NCBI GenBank assembly: GCA_010206225.2
Contig: VIQU02000006.1
Coordinates: 76,631 to 118,445, forward strand
Reading direction: 5' to 3'
From: Lachnospiraceae bacterium MD308
Lineage (GTDB): Bacteria > Bacillota > Clostridia > Lachnospirales > Lachnospiraceae
DNA length: 41,815 bases
A program made the translations under genes and the position numbers. Position 1 is the stretch's first letter; every line of letters begins with the position of its first letter. The notes below the pieces were generated by a model, which was not told where the DNA came from, did not search any database, and saw only the letters and a program-made list of their open reading frames with translations. Shown piece after piece: positions 7,513-15,318 of this stretch.

Positions 7513-8367
7513 CTATCCTTCGACAATCGGACAATTCTTAAGCCATCTGGCTGTATTCTTTGTTGCCTCATCCGGATCATCAAAATAGATCTGGTTGTTA
7601 ATCTCCATCGTAATAGAGCCTTTATAACCGTGATCTGCAAACGACTGAAGATAAGATTCTATCGGATTCTCACCTTCACCCGGAACGAGATGTCCCGCCG
7701 GCGCCCCATCCGCAAGATGCGCATGATGGATCTCACCGAACGTTTCATAATAATCTTCCACGGTCTCTCCTCCCACCGCAGCGGCAACACAATCCACACA
7801 TGCCGTCAGATAAGGAGAATCTACTGCCTTGATCAAATCTCGCAATGTTTTTGTATCATAGCACAGATTCGACTCATATCTCTGAAGCTGCTCCATCACC
7901 ATCTTTACCCCAATCTTTTGAGCATATTCGGCCATCTCCTGCAACGCTTCCACTGATCGTTTATATGCTTCATCCCAATCCTCGTCAAACAATCCGTAGC
8001 CCATCTGAGCAAAATAGTAATCCGCTCCAAACTCTTTCGTATCCTCAATATAGTTCTTTACGATCTCAAGGCTTTTCTTCCTTACATATGGATTGGAAGA
8101 TGCCACATTAATAGGATACAGGCATATCTGCTCTGCCGTGAACACGGACATCTTAAGTCCTCTCTCGTCTAACATTCTCCGGATATCCAAAACCCGTTTC
8201 TGCCGCTTACTGACAGGTGTATCAAATGCACAGTAATGCGGGGCGCCGCCCCAGAAATCTATATAATTGAAGCCATTTTTCGCAATCGAGTCCAGACAGT
8301 ATCCGAGACTGTACTGCTGATAATTGACACTCATAATTCCAAACTGTCCAAACGTAAGCTTATTCAT
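7513..8367 (-). CDS. FrlC-like sugar epimerase/isomerase (xylose-isomerase-type TIM barrel)
   Basis: A 284-residue AP-endonuclease-2-fold sugar epimerase. It keeps the metal-ligand set of the family: Glu159 (VMEQL), Asp192 (CVDCV), His217 (AHLAD) and Glu255 (TMEIN). It also shares with fructoselysine 3-epimerase FrlC the WGGAPH segment, RYESN and the GH-x-VPGEG loop. The ATG overlaps the end of the upstream gene by 8 bases and has GGGGGTG before it. The expected reaction is epimerisation of a ketose-type adduct (for example psicosyl- to fructosyl-amine) so that it can enter the kinase/deglycase route. The exact substrate is inferred from context. Confidence 0.8.
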   Translation of the reverse strand: MNKLTFGQFGIMSVNYQQYSLGYCLDSIAKNGFNYIDFWGGAPHYCAFDTPVSKRQKRVLDIRRMLDERGLKMSVFTAEQICLYPINVASSNPYVRKKSLEIVKNYIEDTKEFGADYYFAQMGYGLFDEDWDEAYKRSVEALQEMAEYAQKIGVKMVMEQLQRYESNLCYDTKTLRDLIKAVDSPYLTACVDCVAAAVGGETVEDYYETFGEIHHAHLADGAPAGHLVPGEGENPIESYLQSFADHGYKGSITMEINNQIYFDDPDEATKNTARWLKNCPIVEG

Positions 8368-9208
8368 GCCCTGCACCCCCTTTTAAGGCTTCCTTTAATA
8401 CCTCTATGGACTTTGCATAGAACTCCTCTGCGCCGTCCGCATATTCTTCCATTGTAATCTCCAATACCACAGGACCTTCATATGCATATGCGGCAAGCGT
8501 ATCTATATGCTGTCTTATATCCTGATTCCCCTCGCCTAATACAAGCTGCTCGTCTTCCTCGTCACTGTCAGAAATCTGAACCGCCTTAATCTTTTCGCCA
8601 AAGCGGTTAAAATAGTCGTTAAGCATCTCTCCTCCTGCATATACTGCACTGGTATTCACGCTGATGCCAAGATTCTTTCCTCCCACCTCGCCTATAATGT
8701 CTGCCACCGCATCGCTGCTTGGTGTGAGTCCCGAAATACAATGCGATACATTCTGCAAAAGCAGCGATACCCCGCACTTTTCGGCAATACGCTCCAGCTC
8801 ACACAATGATTCACAGCAATACTTTCTTGCTTCCTCCTTCGGATAATCCATGATTCCCTTTCCGGGATACACGATTACCTGATTACAGTCAAAGGCAGCA
8901 GCATTTTCTATGTAAAACTGAAGCTGTCTCACGCTTTCCTTACGCAGATATTCATTGTGCGAAGCAATATTTACCGGCAGGAAATTCTGTTCCGGCTCGA
9001 TTGCCAGCACTCGTATTCCCGCATTTTTTATCTTTTTAGCCAGACTATTCACATCGATCTCCTCACCCTCGTAAACTGTATAGTGAGGATGGCAACCTGA
9101 TAATTCAATGTTTCTGATCCCAAGCCGCCTCGCTGACTCCAAGAAATAGTCAAAGCTGTATCTGCGGTATGTCATATTATTGATACAGACCTGATTTTCA
9201 AAATCCAT
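8360..9208 (-). CDS. FrlC-like TIM-barrel paralog with degenerate metal site
   Basis: A 282-residue homolog of the neighbouring epimerase: LSGCHPHY matches its WGGAPHY, LPVNIASHNEYLRKES matches YPINVASSNPYVRKKS, and ISDSDEED and VLGEGN match the active-site loops. Three of the four metal ligands are replaced by near-isosteric residues: Glu to Gln152 (LLLQNVS), Asp to Asn185 (ISVNTSA) and His to Gln211 (VQISDSD). Only Glu250 (LEITM) remains. It therefore probably cannot act as a metal-dependent epimerase. It may be a binding or regulatory partner of the intact paralog, or a metal-free enzyme. It is translationally coupled to that paralog. Confidence 0.8.
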   Translation of the reverse strand: MDFENQVCINNMTYRRYSFDYFLESARRLGIRNIELSGCHPHYTVYEGEEIDVNSLAKKIKNAGIRVLAIEPEQNFLPVNIASHNEYLRKESVRQLQFYIENAAAFDCNQVIVYPGKGIMDYPKEEARKYCCESLCELERIAEKCGVSLLLQNVSHCISGLTPSSDAVADIIGEVGGKNLGISVNTSAVYAGGEMLNDYFNRFGEKIKAVQISDSDEEDEQLVLGEGNQDIRQHIDTLAAYAYEGPVVLEITMEEYADGAEEFYAKSIEVLKEALKGGAGHE

Positions 9209-9228
9209 TACTACACACCCTCTTTCTC

Positions 9229-9657
9229 TTATTCACCCATGACAATAACAGATACCGTCCGCTCCTGCGGACCGTCAAATTCTGCAAGATAGATTTCCTG
9301 CGCGCTCCCGCTCACAAGTTTCCCGCCCTCAACAGGCATGACACAGTGGTTGCCAGAAACCATCGCTTTGAGATGTCCGGTAGGATTCCCTGCCATGGCG
9401 CCGTAGTCATCCAAAAATCTCGCATGATAATAGTCCCCGTCCTCCGGAAAGCATCTTCCAAGCTGTGTAAGGATATCGTCTTCCAGACATTCCAGATTCT
9501 CATTTACCATAATTCCTGTGGTCGTATGATGAGTGATCACATATACAACGCCCTGTTTTACCGGCGAATCCTCTACGATCTGCGCAACCTCTTTCTTTAT
9601 GGGAATCATCTCGTTGTACTTTGCTGTAAAATACTCCAGCCTCTTTGTCGCTACCAT
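9229..9657 (-). CDS. YjbQ/UPF0047 family protein
   Basis: A 142-residue protein of the YjbQ family (UPF0047). It has the characteristic VVYVITHHTTTGIMVNENLE stretch, the acidic DDILTQLGRCFPEDGDYYHARF region and the C-terminal QEIYLAEFDGP-(Q/N)-RTV. Full family length. The ATG follows the stop of the preceding gene directly, with GGGAGG 7 bases upstream inside that gene's end. Members have been reported to have weak thiamine-phosphate synthase activity, but the true role is unresolved. Its presence inside a sugar catabolic operon is unusual and argues for a metabolic substrate here. Confidence 0.85.
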   Translation of the reverse strand: MVATKRLEYFTAKYNEMIPIKKEVAQIVEDSPVKQGVVYVITHHTTTGIMVNENLECLEDDILTQLGRCFPEDGDYYHARFLDDYGAMAGNPTGHLKAMVSGNHCVMPVEGGKLVSGSAQEIYLAEFDGPQERTVSVIVMGE

Positions 9658-10506
9658 TTAAATACCTCCCATAAACTCCACTGCATTTTCCCCTAATATC
9701 AGCTCCTTTGTGGACTCGCGCATATCCATCTGACGGATTGCCTGTATCATACGTCTTTGCTCAAGTCTCGGATCATCAGAGCCGAACATCACCTGATGCC
9801 TTAAGCTTCTGTCGATCCACCGGGGGCCGATATCCACCTCCAGACACTGATGATAGAATTCTCTCGGATTATCAAAGTAGAGCAAGGCAGTATCTGTATA
9901 GATATTCCGGTACTTTAACATCAGCATACAGACCTCTTTTACCCACGGCCATCCGAAATGAGCAAGACATATCTTAAGTTTCGGATGCCTGTACGCTGTT
10001 TCTTCAAATACCAACGGATGCGAATATTTTACAAGCGTCCCCGGCTCCATCGAGACACCGCAGTGAAAGATAATCGGTTTCTCATATTTTTCACAAACCC
10101 GATATATTGGTTCCATAAAATGATCGCCCGGAAAAAACTGCTGTTTTGACGGATGAAGCTTTAACCCCTTTAGGCCAAGCTCCGTAAATGCGTATTCCAG
10201 AACATCCGCCGCATTTTCCTCTGACGGATCGACACTTGCAAAGCCTGTCAGCATATCCGGGCATATTTTTACCAGCTCTGCCGTCTGTTCATTTGTTACG
10301 ATATCTCCCCCGGCTTCCTCAGGGAGGGCCAGAGGCAGGATGCATAGCCTGTCAAGCTCTGACACCTGACAATCCCGCCTCCACTGTTCCAAACCAAATT
10401 CTTCTGTCTTGTAAAGTCCAAGAACCTGTCTGTTCTTCTCAAGCTTTTCCTTGGAAAGCCCAATCTCTTTTATAAAAGCCGGATGGACATGCATATCAAT
10501 TACCAT
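9658..10506 (-). CDS. TIM-barrel metal-dependent amidohydrolase (Amidohydrolase_2 family)
   Basis: A 282-residue amidohydrolase with an intact metal site pattern: His-Val-His near the start (MVIDMHVHP), IIFHCGVSM, CLAHFGWPWV and FGSDDPRL. The chosen ATG overlaps the end of the upstream kinase gene by 11 bases; a start ten codons earlier is open but would overlap more. The family hydrolyses or decarboxylates small acids and lactones. In this operon it may hydrolyse a side chain or lactone of the imported compound; the substrate is not evident. Confidence 0.8.
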   Translation of the reverse strand: MVIDMHVHPAFIKEIGLSKEKLEKNRQVLGLYKTEEFGLEQWRRDCQVSELDRLCILPLALPEEAGGDIVTNEQTAELVKICPDMLTGFASVDPSEENAADVLEYAFTELGLKGLKLHPSKQQFFPGDHFMEPIYRVCEKYEKPIIFHCGVSMEPGTLVKYSHPLVFEETAYRHPKLKICLAHFGWPWVKEVCMLMLKYRNIYTDTALLYFDNPREFYHQCLEVDIGPRWIDRSLRHQVMFGSDDPRLEQRRMIQAIRQMDMRESTKELILGENAVEFMGGI

Positions 10507-11305
10507 CCTGTTCACTACCCTTCTCCCACGGTTCAAAGAAGCCTACTACCTTAGCCGCGATTTTTGCGCCAAGCTTCTGACACTCAGGCATCTCCTTTCC
10601 GCTCATGATCCCATACATGAAACCTGCCATGTAAGAATCTCCCGCTCCAACCGTATTCACTACTGCCGCCGGACAAATCCCGCACTGATAATATTCTTTG
10701 CCGTCATATGCCATGCTGCCTCCTTCTCCGAAAGTTGCAACCGCGACCAGACTTCCTTTTTCAACTATTTTCTTCAAAAAATCTTTCACTTTCAGATTAC
10801 AGTCTTCAAACGAGAAAAACGCATAATCTACATAAGGAACAGTCTCCTCCACCAACGGATCTTCAACTTCTGTCGCATAGTCAAAACATATTTTGGCACC
10901 CTTTTTCTTTAGCTCTGGAAGGTGCATATGCGCATTTCCCCAAAAAGCAGTATGAATCAAGTCGTGGGAAGCTGCGAACTCTATGTCTTCTTTAGAAAAT
11001 TCCACATTTTCCATCACGCCTTCGATGTAATCCCCATAGGTTCTTTCCCTGTCCACGAGATCCATATAGGAAATTGCCGTCTCTCCTTCTCCAACTTTCA
11101 GGTGCGTGATATCTATCTCTTCTTCATTAAGTTCCGCAATCATCTGACGTCCATACTCATCATTTCCCGTAGTGCTTATGAGCGAAACTTCTGCCCCAAG
11201 CCGTTTCATATGGACTGCGAAATCAACTGAATTGCCCGTGCAGTAATATCTGTCAAGCTTCGGATAAACATCCACACAGTTGTCGCCAATTGCTGCAATC
11301 TTCAT
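10496..11305 (-). CDS. PfkB-family kinase, FrlD (fructoselysine 6-kinase)-like
   Basis: A 269-residue ribokinase-fold kinase. The N-terminus (MKIAAIGDNCVDVYP) and the GDYIEGVM segment closely resemble fructoselysine 6-kinase FrlD, and the catalytic anion hole and base are in NTVGAGDSYMAGF. Length is close to FrlD. The ATG has a TTGGAG site. The expected reaction is ATP-dependent phosphorylation of a fructosamine at O6, feeding the SIS deglycase encoded at the head of the operon. A second kinase of the same subfamily is encoded two genes upstream, so the two may divide related substrates. Confidence 0.8.
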   Translation of the reverse strand: MKIAAIGDNCVDVYPKLDRYYCTGNSVDFAVHMKRLGAEVSLISTTGNDEYGRQMIAELNEEEIDITHLKVGEGETAISYMDLVDRERTYGDYIEGVMENVEFSKEDIEFAASHDLIHTAFWGNAHMHLPELKKKGAKICFDYATEVEDPLVEETVPYVDYAFFSFEDCNLKVKDFLKKIVEKGSLVAVATFGEGGSMAYDGKEYYQCGICPAAVVNTVGAGDSYMAGFMYGIMSGKEMPECQKLGAKIAAKVVGFFEPWEKGSEQDGN

Positions 11306-11319
11306 ATTATCACTCCAAT

Positions 11320-12870
11320 CTATACAATAAATCCTGCCGCTAAGAATGCTACGGCCGATAAAACTACAGCGATTACCATATACTGTACAGAAGCAGTCGA
11401 GGCTTCATATGCATCGGTCTTTGTCGCCGCAGCCGCCACCAGCGCACCGTCGGAGTAAAGACAACCCTGACTTCCCCAGATGCCTGCACAGATCAATGCT
11501 GCGATTGTAAGATACGGATTCGCTCCAGTAGCTGCTGTAAGCGGAATAATGATCGGCAGTGCCATCATATACAGCGACCAGTTAAAACTAACTAAAAACT
11601 CCGTGCATGCAAATACCACAAACACAACGAACGGAAGGATCTTTGGCGAAAGTATGTGTGATGTGATTCCTACAATATACGGCGCAAATCCCATCGCATC
11701 CAATTGGTTAACCAATACCAGAGATACTCCGAACAGCATCGTCAGCATCATCATATCTTTAAATCCTTCAATCAGAATATCATTGATAAACTGTCTCGGT
11801 GTACACAAGCCCTGAAATACAAACAAGAAGAAAGTAACCACCAGGGAAGCGATAATACCAACCATAATGTCTAAACCTGCCAGCCATGCGCCGCCAACGA
11901 GCACAATAACGGGAATAAAAAAATTCACCATTCTGTGAGGCATTCCCTCTGTAATATCATCAGATCCTACATCCGCATCATCGCCCATCTCTTTTCCGCT
12001 TGCAGACGGCTCTACAGAGCCCCCGTCTTTCACTCTCTGCACTGCCGCTTTCATCTTTCCGAAATCAGGGATCACACCCAATGCTACCAACATACCGATG
12101 ACCAGAACTATGATCGGAAAGAACATGAACGGTACGCATTTCATGTATTCCGCAACGCCTTTTCCTGACTCCGCAAATCCAGAAGTCTCAAGAAGCACTG
12201 CCACAAATACAGTCCAGGCTCCGAGAGGCCATAATGTAGCGGGCGCTACTGCCGACGCGCGGATCATAAACGCTGATTTCTCTCTTGGGATTCCATAACT
12301 GTCAGCAAGAGGCGTCATTGCCGTCCCCGTCGTAAAAGCACTAAGCTCATCATCCACAGAAAGCACCACATCCATCAGCCACATAATAACCAAAGATGTC
12401 TTTGGACTCTTAGCCTTCTTCTGCGCCCAGTTTGCAAATGCCTTTGCGCCGCCGCCCTTCGATACGGCCGCCAGCACACTTCCTATGCCAAGATACAGAA
12501 GTAGCATCCTGGCATTATCATAATTAAGGATTGCCGATATCTGCTCCTCCGTAAACGCCACAACCGTATCCATCCGAAACCGCATAAATACCGTAAGAAA
12601 AGATGCCCATATAAAAGCTTCTAAAAATCCTTTTGTCAAAAGAACGAATACAAACATTACAACCGGAACCAAAAGCGTCCATGCTCCAAAATCAACTATC
12701 GTCTCCGCCGGCATCGTTTCGCCCGCGTCAAAATCAATCGTCTCCGCAACCTCCTGATATTCAAAATACTCAAGCTTCTCTCTCGGCGCAAATAGCCCAA
12801 CAATTATGAATACCACGATCATCATCAAATAAGCTGCCGCTCTTTTTCTGTCACTTAAAAATGTTTTCAT
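11320..12870 (-). CDS. NhaC-family Na+/H+ antiporter-like transporter
   Basis: A 516-residue polytopic membrane protein with about 11-12 helices. Family features include VLSVDDELSAFTTGTAMTPLAD and SAVAPATLWPLGAW, and a C-terminal half with WGSQGCLYSDGALVAAAAT. A hydrophilic acidic loop (about residues 285-305) separates the halves. I chose the ATG preceded by GAGGAGG at 7 bases. NhaC relatives exchange ions or carry small organic anions or amines with Na+ or H+. It is the only transporter gene in the operon, so it is the natural candidate to import the substrate; this is inference. Confidence 0.8.
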   Translation of the reverse strand: MKTFLSDRKRAAAYLMMIVVFIIVGLFAPREKLEYFEYQEVAETIDFDAGETMPAETIVDFGAWTLLVPVVMFVFVLLTKGFLEAFIWASFLTVFMRFRMDTVVAFTEEQISAILNYDNARMLLLYLGIGSVLAAVSKGGGAKAFANWAQKKAKSPKTSLVIMWLMDVVLSVDDELSAFTTGTAMTPLADSYGIPREKSAFMIRASAVAPATLWPLGAWTVFVAVLLETSGFAESGKGVAEYMKCVPFMFFPIIVLVIGMLVALGVIPDFGKMKAAVQRVKDGGSVEPSASGKEMGDDADVGSDDITEGMPHRMVNFFIPVIVLVGGAWLAGLDIMVGIIASLVVTFFLFVFQGLCTPRQFINDILIEGFKDMMMLTMLFGVSLVLVNQLDAMGFAPYIVGITSHILSPKILPFVVFVVFACTEFLVSFNWSLYMMALPIIIPLTAATGANPYLTIAALICAGIWGSQGCLYSDGALVAAAATKTDAYEASTASVQYMVIAVVLSAVAFLAAGFIV

Positions 12871-12884
12871 TAAAATGCCTCCTC

Positions 12885-13739
12885 TCATTCTATCGGCTGT
12901 CCGTACCCAAAAGCTCCTTTGATCAGGCAGTTTTCGGCAGAAAATTCTGCCGCGTATTCGAATGCCTCCCGAATTGCTTTTTCATCTACCTTCATACCCT
13001 TTTTCCATCCGCTCTTCAAAAGACACATTAGAAACGATGTAAAATAGCTGTCCCCGGCTCCCATTGTATCCACTGCTTTCTTCAGATGAACCGTACCCTC
13101 GTAAAAGTTTTCCCCGTCAAAAAGAAGCTGACCTTTCGTCCCCATCGTCGCAAGCACATAGCTTACTCCTTTCACACTTACCTTTTTTAGAAGCCCCCTG
13201 ATTTCCTGATCCGCCATATGTTCACAAGAAAACAGGGCAAAATCAATATAGGGACACACGGTATCAAGATATTCCTCTGTGCGAAATTCATCTTCCACCG
13301 CAAAATCAAAGGTCACAAGACCTGACACACCTTTAAACTTTACAAGTTCCTCCTCTTCCTCCGCATAACAGCTGCAGTGGATCAGGTCAAATTTATTCAG
13401 GTACAAAAGCTCGCTCTCCCCAAGGGGTAGCGCTTCATGAAGATTCTCTCTCTCATCATCCGCCTGAAACACGCGCTCGCCGTCTATCAGATTCACATCG
13501 CACCGCTCTGTAACCGTACCCTCCTGAATCCTGCAATGTGAGATATCTACATTCATATCCTCCATCGCATCCCGAATCATCTGTGCCTCCTCATCTTCCC
13601 CCCAGTATCCCAGATATGCCGCCTCAATTCCCATTCTTCTGGCATATGCCGCAAAATTTATACAGTTACCACCCGGATATCTCACATTCTGGTTCAGATA
13701 CCTGTCTACTACGTTGTCACCATATCCTATTACTTTCAT
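12885..13739 (-). CDS. PfkB-family kinase, FrlD-like (second copy)
   Basis: A 284-residue ribokinase-fold kinase. The start MKVIGYGDNVVDRYL and PGGNCINFA give the sugar-binding region, DTMGAGDSYFTSF the catalytic Asp region, and the C-terminus has GAFGYG, as in FrlD-type enzymes. The ATG lies 13 bases after the upstream stop; a longer frame overlapping that gene is possible but lacks support. It differs considerably from the other kinase of the operon (for example CEHMADQEIRG in place of FEDCNLKVKD), so it is not a recent duplication. A distinct substrate is likely. Confidence 0.8.
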   Translation of the reverse strand: MKVIGYGDNVVDRYLNQNVRYPGGNCINFAAYARRMGIEAAYLGYWGEDEEAQMIRDAMEDMNVDISHCRIQEGTVTERCDVNLIDGERVFQADDERENLHEALPLGESELLYLNKFDLIHCSCYAEEEEELVKFKGVSGLVTFDFAVEDEFRTEEYLDTVCPYIDFALFSCEHMADQEIRGLLKKVSVKGVSYVLATMGTKGQLLFDGENFYEGTVHLKKAVDTMGAGDSYFTSFLMCLLKSGWKKGMKVDEKAIREAFEYAAEFSAENCLIKGAFGYGQPIE

Positions 13740-13752
13740 GTCTTGTATTCCC

Positions 13753-15306
13753 CTATTCCTGATACACGATCTTTCCATCACAGATCGTCATGCATACTTT
13801 TGTTTCTTTCAATCTGTCTCCATGTTCCTTGAAGATATTACGGTTCAATACTGCGATATCTGCCAACTTTCCTTTCTCCAAAGTTCCGAGCCTGTCCTCA
13901 TCAAAATTCGCTTTCTGTCCGTTATATGTCCACCCTGCCAGAACCTCTCCGGGCGTAATTGCTTCTTGTGCATTGTATCCTCCTTCCGGCTCCCCGTCAG
14001 GGAATCTCCTTTCCGAAGCAAAGCAGACCGACATCGGAATATCGGGAACATCAAGAGGAAGATCCGTCCCCCAGCAGAGTGTTACACCGGAATCTAACAG
14101 TGAGCGGTATGGCCAGATTGTCTTCTGTCTCTCCTCTGAGAAATATTTCAAACCATAATAATTCTCATACTGCGGATAGCAATTCATGATCTGCACATAA
14201 TTAATTGCCGTAATGCCATTGCTCTTCAGTCTTCCTATATCCTCCCTGTCAATCAGCTCCATATCGATAATGACATGTCTTGCGTCTCTTACTCCGTTTT
14301 CTTCCCGGCATTTTTCAAAGATATCTATCACCTTTCTGACCGCTTTGTCTCCTTCCGCGTGAAGCGCGCAACGGAAGCCTTTTTTGTCCGCTTCTAACAC
14401 CGCCTGTTCGAGCCCTTTATAGTCCGGCTCTTCAAAATCCTCTGCCGCTCTTTCTTCATCCGGATACCGATCAAGGATATCTCCGCCATAGGACTCAATA
14501 TCTCCGTCCACCATGATGTTATATCCCATGAATTTTACAAAATCACCTCCAAACTTTTCCTTCATTGCCTGACCATATTCAAGGTCCACACCCTTGCCTA
14601 CCGGCTGACTGACAAGGTTGACTCTATGCTGCAGACTGCCTTCCTCCTCAAGCTCCTTAAGCACATCTGTAAATCCATAATAGTCATCAAAGCCTATCTC
14701 CTTGATAGAAGTAACCCCCTGCCTCGCAAGCATTTTCTGAAAATTCATATACTGCTCTTTGGCGTATTCCTGATCTCCTGCCAACTCCCGGAACATTCTG
14801 TAACAGCTTTCCGCATAACAGCTCTCCTCATCAAATCCGAACCGTTCTCTTGCTTTCTGATTCATACAACATTCTTCCCGGCTTTCTCTGAAGACAACTG
14901 CCGCACGGTCAGGAAAGACTTCCTCCAAAATATCTTTGCTGATTTCTGTGTCTTCTGAAAGTCCGTGTGCCAGCATAGGAGCATCAATCTTTAATAACAC
15001 CTCATATTCCTTCAGTGCATTCAGCAATTCTTGCTCATTACCAACATGCGATACATCCAAGCCCACGCGCTCCCACATATATCCCATGAAGAAAACATGA
15101 TTATCCACAAACCCCGGCGTCACAACCTTTCCTGTCATATCCAGCACTTTCGTATGCTCACCTGTATATTTTTTAAAATCTAACCCTTCTTCCACACAGC
15201 AGATCCGGCTGCCGTCTACTGCGAGAAACCCATCAATAATCTCATCTTTTGTCCGCCCTGTAAATATCAGATCCGAACGGATGATTAAACTTGCATGCCC
15301 TTCCAT
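13753..15306 (-). CDS. YtcJ-like amidohydrolase with divergent metal site
   Basis: A 517-residue protein of the YtcJ-type amidohydrolase group, with a composite beta-sandwich (N- and C-terminal, ending AGWTYNGQKANFDEDRLG and KGKLADIAVLN) around a TIM barrel. The usual HxH metal motif after PGF is His70-Val-Phe72, so the second His is lost. The site where relatives have a Glu-His pair reads DMEL. ALHAEGDKAV and GTDLPLD are retained. It begins at an ATG with GAGGAG upstream. It may use a single metal or act on an unusual amide or imide substrate. It lies second in the operon, next to the deglycase, suggesting it handles the glycated amine or peptide part. Confidence 0.75.
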   Translation of the reverse strand: MEGHASLIIRSDLIFTGRTKDEIIDGFLAVDGSRICCVEEGLDFKKYTGEHTKVLDMTGKVVTPGFVDNHVFFMGYMWERVGLDVSHVGNEQELLNALKEYEVLLKIDAPMLAHGLSEDTEISKDILEEVFPDRAAVVFRESREECCMNQKARERFGFDEESCYAESCYRMFRELAGDQEYAKEQYMNFQKMLARQGVTSIKEIGFDDYYGFTDVLKELEEEGSLQHRVNLVSQPVGKGVDLEYGQAMKEKFGGDFVKFMGYNIMVDGDIESYGGDILDRYPDEERAAEDFEEPDYKGLEQAVLEADKKGFRCALHAEGDKAVRKVIDIFEKCREENGVRDARHVIIDMELIDREDIGRLKSNGITAINYVQIMNCYPQYENYYGLKYFSEERQKTIWPYRSLLDSGVTLCWGTDLPLDVPDIPMSVCFASERRFPDGEPEGGYNAQEAITPGEVLAGWTYNGQKANFDEDRLGTLEKGKLADIAVLNRNIFKEHGDRLKETKVCMTICDGKIVYQE

Positions 15307-15318
15307 GTTCTTCTCCTC

